Under the pieces are notes generated by a model that saw only the letters and a list, made by a program, of their open reading frames with translations, did not search any database and was not told the origin of the DNA. The translations under genes were made by a program, and so were the position numbers. A DNA stretch of 64,000 nt from Leidyana gryllorum EB-2025a (taxonomy: Eukaryota > Apicomplexa): NCBI GenBank assembly GCA_048772705.1, contig JBLWGC010000081.1, positions 1 through 64,000 of the forward strand. Reading direction: 5' to 3'. Positions 58,423 through 64,000 of this stretch are shown here, piece after piece. The number at the start of each line of letters is the position of its first letter. Position 1 is the first letter of the stretch.

Positions 58423-58543
58423 GTATGTCCCCGATGTCTCGAATGGGAGATGTGGGTGAAGTATGTCCACACCCACCATCGGGCGTAGCTGCCCATCTCC
58501 TGTCTTTATCGCTACACACTCCCATTTGACGGCTCCGCTAGTC

Positions 58544-58616
58544 GGCGCTATGGCCTAATGGATATGGCATCGGTCTACGGAACCGGGGATTCTGGGTTCG
58601 AGTCCCAGTAGCGTCT
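58544..58616 (+). tRNA. tRNA-Arg-ACG: tRNA-Arg (ACG)
   Basis: 73 nt, consensus. Confidence 0.95.
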
Positions 58617-58662
58617 GAGTGGATGGCCGGGTTGCAGCCTGTTGAGTCAACAACTATCAGAC

Positions 58663-58734
58663 GGGCTGTTCTGGGAATCGAACCCAGGACTCCTTCCACC
58701 CTAAGGAAAGATCATACCACTAGACCAAACAGCC
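58663..58734 (-). tRNA. tRNA-Pro-AGG: tRNA-Pro (AGG)
   Basis: 72 nt, one anticodon-stem change. Confidence 0.92.
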
Positions 58735-58822
58735 GCCTGTCGGTCGTGCAAACCGCTGAGTACAGTTGAGAGGGTGGTTATACTATGTTGAGAACCAACA
58801 CATGCGATGGGGTCTGCGCAAC

Positions 58823-58895
58823 GGGCGACTAGCTCAGATGGTAGAGCGCTCGCTTTGCATCCGAGAGGTACTGGGATCGATACCCAGGTTGTCCA
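58823..58895 (+). tRNA. tRNA-Ala-TGC: tRNA-Ala (TGC)
   Basis: 73 nt, loop TTTGCAT; a stem and an acceptor change. Confidence 0.88.
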
Positions 58896-59075
58896 AACTC
58901 AGTAGGCCGGCACCTGCCGGTGGTAAGATACAGAGTTGCGACCTCTAAGGAAGGAGTAGCCGAAATGCAATTCTCGAGATGTTAGTTGCCCTGACTGCCC
59001 TACCAAAGTGGGCTAATGAAATGCTGTGTTGGTTCTGAGGGCAACTTGTCCCGTCGGGTTAACCGACGACCAAGA

Positions 59076-59147
59076 GGGCTGTTCTAGGAATCGAACCCAG
59101 GACTTCTTCCACCCAAAGGAAGAATCATACCACTAGACCAAACAGCC
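59076..59147 (-). tRNA. tRNA-Pro-TGG: tRNA-Pro (TGG)
   Basis: 72 nt, loop TTTGGGT; one T-stem change. Confidence 0.92.
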
Positions 59148-59225
59148 GAATGGGAAGGGGGATACAACCGGCTACGTACAGCCGTAAACTCGAAGTGTGG
59201 CTAATTCGTCCTGAAATGAGTACCG

Positions 59226-59271
59226 TTGCGCAGAATGGGACCCGCACCCATGCAGACTTGCGCCTACCAGT
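59226..59271 (-). pseudogene. tRNA-Leu-CAA 3' fragment
   Basis: Inverted copy of 4355. Confidence 0.6.
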
Positions 59272-59276
59272 ATGTG

Positions 59277-59320
59277 GCAAGATGCCTTAGTGGGTAAGGC
59301 GCTATTTTCAGACCCCACTC
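59277..59320 (+). pseudogene. tRNA-Leu 5' fragment
   Basis: Inverted copy of 4315: GGCAAGATGCCTTAGTGG. Confidence 0.5.
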
Positions 59321-59405
59321 ACATGGTCGTGAGTATCTTTCTCCCACCTTGAAAGGGCACTGGCTACCCGCAGAAACCCCAGACTACTTATTTCGACGCT
59401 GCATT

Positions 59406-59486
59406 GCGAGAATGTCCGAGAGGTTAAGGGGGTGGCCTTAAGATCCACTGGTCAATTCCGCCTGGGTTCGAACCCCACTTCTCGCA
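59406..59486 (+). tRNA. tRNA-Leu-TAA: tRNA-Leu (TAA)
   Basis: 81 nt, acceptor GCGAGAA/TTCTCGC, loop CTTAAGA; variable-arm change relative to 4139. Confidence 0.9.
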
Positions 59487-59666
59487 TAAGGAGGCAAGTG
59501 TCGGGGGAGGGGAATGGAACGGTCCACTACCTGCCGCACCCGCCGCAGTCAGATGCTGTACCAAGTGAGCGAACGCCTGTCGTGTGACCCTTTGACATCG
59601 AGGTTTGCTCCCGAACCGCACCTTTTGAGTGAGCACCAAACGAAGTCTAAAGCGGAACGAGCTGTG

Positions 59667-59720
59667 CTGTAAGACGGGCAGTCGAACCCAGGTCTTCCGC
59701 GTGACGCGCGAAAATACTAA
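59667..59720 (-). pseudogene. tRNA-Asp 3' part
   Basis: T arm and anticodon arm, changed GTC context; pair of 3926. Confidence 0.6.
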
Positions 59721-59800
59721 GGGCTCCGGTCGACCTGCCCAATGACTTGCATGACTCCACCCTGAGGCAAATAGAGTGTAACTTAGTTCAGAGTTTCCTT

Positions 59801-59873
59801 GTCATCCTAGCTCAGTCGGTGGAGCGCGAGCCTCTTAATCTTGCAGTCGCAGAGTGAAGTCCCGTGGGCGGTG
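59801..59873 (+). pseudogene. tRNA-Lys (CTT) pseudogene
   Basis: 73 nt; acceptor and B box lost (AGAGTGAAGTCC). Confidence 0.7.
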
Positions 59874-59934
59874 CGGACGAGTGGGCCGGGGAGTAAGAAT
59901 GCAGTATGTTGCCTACAAGCACACCCATCTGCAT

Positions 59935-60007
59935 TTGCGCTGCCGAGACTCGAACCGGGATGGTGCGGGTTGGCGCCACATATACTAGCCACCGAGACCA
60001 TAGTGGA
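59935..60007 (-). pseudogene. tRNA-Glu pseudogene
   Basis: 73 nt; loop CGCCAAC as at 3638. Confidence 0.68.
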
Positions 60008-60124
60008 CACGTCACCAAAGTTGCACTGACGAATGGGGGCAGAAAAGGCCTGAGAATTTTGCAACCCCCTCAGGTCGTTATCGAGACCGAGAGACCAGCC
60101 CGAAAAGCTTAAGCTTGTGAGCAA

Positions 60125-60193
60125 AACCTTCTGCCGGAATCGAACCGGCGACCTTTCGCTTAAGCGAATGCTCTGCCCCTAAGCTAAGAAGGC
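60125..60193 (-). pseudogene. tRNA-Thr lacking its anticodon
   Basis: 69 nt; same 3-base loss as 3452. Confidence 0.85.
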
Positions 60194-60262
60194 AATGCAA
60201 GCCGGGAATCACGCATCAGTCCCTATTGACACAAGAGCACTTTGATCGAGTACTCTAATGAC

Positions 60263-60335
60263 TTCCACTGCCGGGACTTGAATCCGGATCGTGCGGGTAA
60301 AAGCCGCATATCCTAGCCACTTAGACTACAGTGGA
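60263..60335 (-). tRNA. tRNA with Glu body and Lys anticodon (TTT)
   Basis: 73 nt; loop CTTTTAC instead of CTTTCAC. Body otherwise intact with one T-arm change. Confidence 0.8.
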
Positions 60336-60420
60336 CGAGTCACAACAGTTCCACTGACGAATGAGGCCCAGAGAACTGTGAGTCGGTCTCAGATTGGAAG
60401 TTCACCTAGGTTTGGCGGGT

Positions 60421-60492
60421 GGGCGCCTATCTCAAGTGGTAGAGCGGTGACTTGGCAGGCGAGAGGTCAGTTTAGACACCTATCAATGCCGC
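60421..60492 (+). pseudogene. Ala-derived relic (GGC loop)
   Basis: 72 nt; 5' half and anticodon arm Ala-like (GTGAC TTGGCAG GCGAG), 3' half replaced. Confidence 0.52.
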
Positions 60493-60552
60493 AGGACAGG
60501 CTGAACATGGGGGCATTTGGTCACTCCTCGCGGCATGTCGAATTCGACAGTT

Positions 60553-60634
60553 GGCAACTTGCCCGAGTGGTTAAGGGGGTAGACTTGAAATCTACTGGGC
60601 CCGGCCCGCGCTGGTTCAAATCCAGCAGTTGTCG
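60553..60634 (+). tRNA. tRNA-Ser-TGA: tRNA-Ser (TGA)
   Basis: 82 nt, loop CTTGAAA, consensus. Confidence 0.94.
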
Positions 60635-60716
60635 TGCGATCTGATTGGAGGGGCAGACAACAACTCACTCGTGAAACCCCAGAATGGTGCCTCAATCAGC
60701 CATCTGCCATCTTCTC

Positions 60717-60787
60717 TGCGTCTGCCGGGAATCGAACCTGGGTCGTCTCGGTGGCAACGACACAGTCTACCACTAAACCACAGATGC
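60717..60787 (-). tRNA. tRNA-Gly-GCC: tRNA-Gly (GCC), degenerate
   Basis: 71 nt; GCC kept, same stem defects as 38563 plus an acceptor change. Confidence 0.7.
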
Positions 60788-60929
60788 GTGACATCTCCAT
60801 TCCTGAATACAAACCGAAGGGTCTTAAAACTAGTCCAGGCTGTCCAACTTAGGCCGATACATAAAAACCAGGCTCATCGGATACGTGGTTCCAGAGACAC
60901 ACGCACCTTTCGCAGTCCGGAAGCTCCGT

Positions 60930-60999
60930 GCAGCCATCTAGTGGTCACGACGTCTGTTTAACACGCAGAAGGTCCCGAGTTCCATCCTCGGTGGCTGTA
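60930..60999 (+). pseudogene. tRNA-Val (AAC), A-box deletion
   Basis: 70 nt; three bases lost in the A box; T loop TTCCATC. Confidence 0.7.
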
Positions 61000-61051
61000 A
61001 CACGCATCGTTCAGGTGAGCATCACGAAATCTAGAGCGGAAGACGATCTAT

Positions 61052-61123
61052 CTCCGACACCGGGAATCGAACCCGGGTATTCCGCGTGACAGGCGGAAAT
61101 ACTCACCACTATACTATCTCGGA
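61052..61123 (-). tRNA. tRNA-Asp-GTC: tRNA-Asp (GTC)
   Basis: 72 nt, GTC; acceptor and variable changes. Confidence 0.85.
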
Positions 61124-61203
61124 CGCTAGTAAAGATGCCGGCCTCCAAACCCCAGAAGTCCTCGCATTTTGAGATTTCACGGACAGGAAACGGGTAACAC
61201 TTC

Positions 61204-61251
61204 GGCAAAATGGCCGAGTGCTGTGTGCAAGCCGCCGTCCGAAAATGCGTG
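61204..61251 (+). pseudogene. tRNA-Leu with D-arm deletion
   Basis: Copy of 51456. Confidence 0.6.
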
Positions 61252-61286
61252 CGGATGATCGCAACCATGTTTAGGCTAATGACTGA

Positions 61287-61358
61287 AGCCTCCCGCCGGA
61301 ATCGAACCAGCGACCTTTCGCTTAGAAAGCGAATGCTCTGCCCCTAAGCTAAGGAGGC
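61287..61358 (-). tRNA. tRNA with Thr body and Arg anticodon (TCT)
   Basis: 72 nt; acceptor GCCTCCT with AGGAGGC-like 3' side, loop TTTCTAA. Direct paralogue of Thr-TGT at 51539. Confidence 0.75.
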
Positions 61359-61422
61359 ATTCCCTGTCTCGACCCATATGAGTTTTTGATGCTGGGAATT
61401 GCATCATTTCCACCACATCGCA

Positions 61423-61504
61423 CGACAACTGCTGGATTTGAACCAGCGCGGGCCAGGCCCAGTAGATTTCGAGTCTACCCCCTTAACCACTCGGGCAAGT
61501 TGCC
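61423..61504 (-). tRNA. tRNA-Ser-CGA: tRNA-Ser (CGA)
   Basis: 82 nt, consensus. Confidence 0.95.
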
Positions 61505-61613
61505 ACCTGTCGAACTCGGCATTTTGCGGCCAGTGATGTCACATACGGTTCAGCAAGCTTGACCAGGACCCCAAACCGTTGTGAAAAAGTGCCAGCGAGT
61601 AAGACATGTCGTC

Positions 61614-61695
61614 GGCAAGGTGGCCGAGTGGTTAAGCCGGCGGCCTGCTAAGCCGTTGGGTTCTACCCGCGTGAGTTCGAATCTCACCCTTGTCG
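61614..61695 (+). tRNA. tRNA-Ser-GCT: tRNA-Ser (GCT)
   Basis: 82 nt, acceptor GGCAAGG/CCTTGTC, loop CTGCTAA. Best GCT copy. Confidence 0.94.
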
Positions 61696-61852
61696 GTAGC
61701 ATTCGGGGAGAGCGCATCTGCTTCAATGATTGAACTGAGGATTTTGGCCGACTCGAATCCAACGCTTTACGCTGGGGTCTGTATACAAGACCCGTGTTGC
61801 ATGTGTCCAGTTGAGGAAGCGCTAGTCCGACTCTTCTGGGATGGGCTGAACC

Positions 61853-61922
61853 GGTTGCGTCCTTGGTGGTTAGCACTCGACACTTTGGATTTTCCGACCT
61901 GGGTTCGATATCGGCGCGACCC
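61853..61922 (+). pseudogene. tRNA-Gln (TTG) pseudogene
   Basis: 70 nt; loop CTTTGGA, A box damaged; mirror of 20800. Confidence 0.65.
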
Positions 61923-61986
61923 TTGAACTGGTCCTCACTACTCCCTGAAGCTTCGCCACTTCTCTTGGGCTGCGGGGACCATCCAT

Positions 61987-62059
61987 GCAGCCATGGTCTA
62001 GTGGTTACGACGTCTGCTTAACACGCAGAAGGTCCCGAGTTCGATCCTCGGTGGCTGTA
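61987..62059 (+). tRNA. tRNA-Val-AAC: tRNA-Val (AAC)
   Basis: 73 nt, consensus. Confidence 0.95.
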
Positions 62060-62114
62060 GCTCGCAACTTTCAGCGGGCACCAAAAAAGACAATCTTAAG
62101 CGAGATCAACTGTG

Positions 62115-62186
62115 CTCCGAGACCGGGAATCGAACCCGGGTCTTCCGCGTGACAGGCGGAAATACTAACCACTATACTATCTCGGA
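62115..62186 (-). tRNA. tRNA-Asp-GTC: tRNA-Asp (GTC)
   Basis: 72 nt, consensus. Confidence 0.95.
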
Positions 62187-62266
62187 CGCTCTGAACACGC
62201 CACGGACATTCCATTCGTTCAGAAAACGGCCGTTACCGTGTACGAGCTTCAACAACAAGGTGTCAC

Positions 62267-62337
62267 GCATCTGTGGTCTAGTGGTAGAATGTCTCGTTGC
62301 CATTGAGACGACCCGGGTTCGATTCCCGGCAGATGCA
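62267..62337 (+). tRNA. tRNA-Gly-GCC: tRNA-Gly (GCC)
   Basis: 71 nt, one stem wobble. Confidence 0.94.
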
Positions 62338-62412
62338 GATGACACATGGTTGCTTTTCCACCATTCAGAAATTCAAGCGTGAGTTGGTGTTTTACCCTCC
62401 AACCACATCGCA

Positions 62413-62484
62413 CGACAACTGCTGGATCTGTCCAGGCCCAGTAGAATTCAAATCTACCCCCCTTCCCCACTCGGGCAAGTTGGC
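62413..62484 (-). pseudogene. tRNA-Ser (TGA), T arm deleted
   Basis: 72 nt; ten bases missing from T arm and variable arm, loop TTTGAAT. Confidence 0.65.
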
Positions 62485-62564
62485 AACTGTCGATTCCGGC
62501 GTGAGGCGAGGAGTGGCCCGCCGCGGTAAGTGCTTATTTTCACCGCCTTCCATGACTACCTACT

Positions 62565-62637
62565 GCCTCGGTAGCTCAGTTGGGAGAGCGCCAGACTGAA
62601 GATCTGGAAGTCGCGGGTTCGAGCCCCGCGGGCGGCA
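62565..62637 (+). pseudogene. Chimeric tRNA: Phe 5' body, Lys 3' end
   Basis: Phe to the variable loop (loop CTGAAGA, GAA), then the Lys T arm and acceptor (GCGGGTTCGAGCCCCGC). Three of seven acceptor pairs fail. Left flank is the Phe spacer seen before 23752; right flank is the Lys-type spacer. Confidence 0.85.
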
Positions 62638-62694
62638 ACGAAGCTCTGAACTGAGTTACACCCTATTTGCCGTTGGGTGGAGCCCTGGATCCGT

Positions 62695-62782
62695 TCCGGT
62701 GGGACGGAATCGAACCGCCGACTATCTGACTATCTGATGCCAGCACTACAGTCAGATGCTCTACCAACTGAGCTACCCCCGG
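62695..62782 (-). tRNA. tRNA-Tyr-GTA: tRNA-Tyr (GTA), intron plus 8-nt duplication
   Basis: 88 nt; as 12383 but TATCTGAC is duplicated on the 3' side of the anticodon arm, giving a longer variable region. Confidence 0.82.
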
Positions 62783-62964
62783 TCGTCCAACTGCTGCGAG
62801 ATTCGAAGGCTCAACCTCAAACCCTCAACAGTGTCAGAAGTACGGCACGGATTTCGGGGTGGTCCAAGGTGCCACACTCGAGTTCCGGTAAGATTGCACG
62901 AGCTGGGTACCACTGATTTCCAAGACGGTACGGCTCTCGGCCGAGGCCTCAACTCAAGCACTTG

Positions 62965-63037
62965 TCCACTGTAGTCTATGTGGGTAGGATATGCGGCTCT
63001 CACCCGCACGATCCGGGTTCAAGTCCCGGCAGTGGAA
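62965..63037 (+). tRNA. tRNA-Glu-CTC: tRNA-Glu (CTC)
   Basis: 73 nt; two D-loop changes. Confidence 0.92.
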
Positions 63038-63097
63038 ATCCAGCAGAGTGTGCTTGTAGGCAACGGTTCCACTCCTACTCCCAGAGACATTGATTTG

Positions 63098-63170
63098 CAC
63101 CGCCCGCGGGGCTCGAACCCGCGACTGGAAGATTAAAAGTCTTGCGCTCTACCGACTGAGCTAGGGCGGC
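63098..63170 (-). tRNA. tRNA-Lys-TTT: tRNA-Lys (TTT)
   Basis: 73 nt; one anticodon-stem mismatch. Confidence 0.92.
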
Positions 63171-63298
63171 AAGGAAACTCTAAACTTAGTTACACCCTAT
63201 TTGCCGGTGGGTGGAGCAGTGGAAGTATTAAGTGGTGGAATAATGTGCTTCAGTAACTTCCGTCAATAGGGACTCATTCGTGATGTCCAGTTGACATT

Positions 63299-63370
63299 GC
63301 CTTCTTAGCTTAGGGGCAGAGCATTCGCTTAGTAAGCGAAAGGTCGCCGGTTCGATTCCGGCAGACGGCT
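63299..63370 (+). tRNA. tRNA-Thr-AGT: tRNA-Thr (AGT)
   Basis: 72 nt; one acceptor change. Confidence 0.92.
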
Positions 63371-63431
63371 TGACTGCATCGACAGGGCACCTGCAAAGCT
63401 TAAGTCTCTCAAGCTCCAATCATCTTAGCTG

Positions 63432-63504
63432 AGCCTCGTAGCTCAGCCACCAGATGGTAAGTCTCTTAGCCACAAAGTCGCAGACTGGAACCTGCCAGTA
63501 CCTG
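63432..63504 (+). pseudogene. Asn-derived relic
   Basis: Same type as 22773. Confidence 0.58.
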
Positions 63505-63568
63505 AGGCACCCACTAGCTCAACGCAGACTGCGGCCGAGTCTCGGGGTGCTGAAGCTCTTTCTCGAGT

Positions 63569-63639
63569 GCACTTGTGGTCCAAGGGTAGGATGCGAGCTT
63601 CCCACGGTCGAAGGCCGGATTCGAGTCCCGGCATGTGCA
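63569..63639 (+). tRNA. tRNA-Gly-CCC: tRNA-Gly (CCC), degenerate
   Basis: 71 nt; Gly-TCC family body with loop TTCCCAC, so CCC; anticodon-stem mismatch. It abuts the source segment of the Glu/Gly chimera at 28230. Confidence 0.7.
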
Positions 63640-63718
63640 GCCGATCGTACAGACTTGACCATGGCTGCAACGATATTTTCAACATTCCGGGGCGAAGAGC
63701 AATGCACTTTAGACTGCC

Positions 63719-63790
63719 TGTCCGAGCCAGGAATCGAGCCTGGGTTTGCACGGCCACAACGTGCTGTCCTAACCACTAGACGACTCGGAC
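63719..63790 (-). tRNA. tRNA-His-GTG: tRNA-His (GTG)
   Basis: 72 nt, consensus. Confidence 0.94.
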
Positions 63791-63856
63791 AACCTTTGAG
63801 CGAGGCTGTAGAGGTAGCGAAGCATCGATCAGGATGGAATGAAGTTCACTCCTCAA

Positions 63857-63935
63857 CTCCCGGCGGACGGAATTTGCTCGTCGAATATTTGATGCCATCA
63901 CCACAATCACATGCGTTGCCATCTAAGCAACTCGG
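63857..63935 (-). pseudogene. tRNA-Tyr pseudogene
   Basis: Heavily decayed relative of 37153; anticodon lost. Confidence 0.55.
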
Positions 63936-64000
63936 GCCGTAAGAGTACTCCGGGGCGGTACACTGCACCCAGAACGACATCGACGCCGCAACGGAAGCCA

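Larger units (their letters stand above)
59076..60634 (-). repeat. Inverted repeat arm A2
   Basis: Reverse complement of 3008-4547. Confidence 0.85.

Noticed and set aside
60421-60492. Functional Ala-GGC gene
   Set aside because: The 3' half does not pair with the 5' half and no B box is present.
1-64000. Bacterial, phage or organelle tRNA array
   Set aside because: No encoded CCA, eukaryotic initiator features, Tyr intron, Ser-GCT and A34 isoacceptors throughout, and no organelle or phage genes.
1-64000. CRISPR-like repetition
   Set aside because: The recurring units are 71-84-nt tRNA genes with cloverleaf pairing, in both orientations and with irregular spacing.
1-64000. tRNA-derived SINE family
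   Set aside because: Copies belong to all isotypes, keep full 3' acceptor ends and lack a shared tRNA-unrelated body, poly-A tail or target duplications.

Overview
This window is a eukaryotic nuclear tRNA gene mega-array. I place about 260 full-length or near-full-length tRNA genes and about 110 broken or partial tRNA copies, on both strands, roughly one tRNA-derived element per 170 bases. No open reading frame looks like a protein gene; every long frame runs through tRNA bodies. The nuclear eukaryotic assignment rests on four points: no gene encodes a 3' CCA; the initiator Met genes have A1, an A at T-loop position 54 (loop ATCGAAA) and the loop CTCATAA; the Tyr genes carry a 7-nt intron after anticodon position 37; and A34 anticodons (AGC, AGT, AAT, AGG, AGA, AAC, ACG, AAG) dominate. 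I cannot name the organism. The Pro D-arm and the CTCATAA initiator loop look more like plant, fungal or protist genes than vertebrate ones, but that is a weak inference. In the entries, 'consensus' means the majority sequence of that tRNA family inside this window.

Decoding content: all 20 amino acids plus initiator and elongator Met are represented. Isoacceptors seen: Ala AGC/TGC/CGC, Arg ACG/TCG/CCG/CCT/TCT, Asn GTT, Asp GTC, Cys GCA, Gln TTG/CTG, Glu CTC/TTC, Gly GCC/TCC/CCC, His GTG, Ile AAT/TAT, Leu AAG/CAG/TAG/CAA/TAA, Lys CTT/TTT, Phe GAA, Pro AGG/CGG/TGG, Ser AGA/CGA/TGA/GCT, Thr AGT/CGT/TGT, Trp CCA, Tyr GTA, Val AAC/CAC/GAC. I did not see Val-TAC or a selenocysteine tRNA. About two dozen copies keep one family's body but carry another amino acid's anticodon, including an initiator body with CAC, a Lys body with TTC and a Gln body with CTA.

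Layout: the array is a mosaic of repeated blocks in which spacers are duplicated along with genes. Large inverted pairs are 3008-4547/59076-60634, 7120-8101/50411-51376 and 21216-21954/49761-50492. Direct pairs include 43110-45950/54542-57702, 38142-38843/60263-60999, 51456-51755/61204-61504 and a tandem pair 31103-31960/32021-32870. Breakpoints often fall inside tRNA genes and give chimeric or truncated tRNAs. The only substantial sequence not derived from tRNA genes or their spacers is an LTR, present as a complete 602-bp solo LTR at 14045-14646 (5-bp target duplication, with an empty-site paralogue near 6180) and as an inverted, edge-truncated copy at 1-584 that splits a Ser-TGA gene. Apart from the LTRs there is no stretch above 300 bases without a tRNA-derived element.

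Expression would use internal A/B-box polymerase III promoters. Most genes lack a run of four or more T just after the 3' end, so either termination is weak or much of the array is silent. Intact and decaying copies are interleaved, which fits birth-and-death evolution by duplication, inversion and recombination between tRNA genes.
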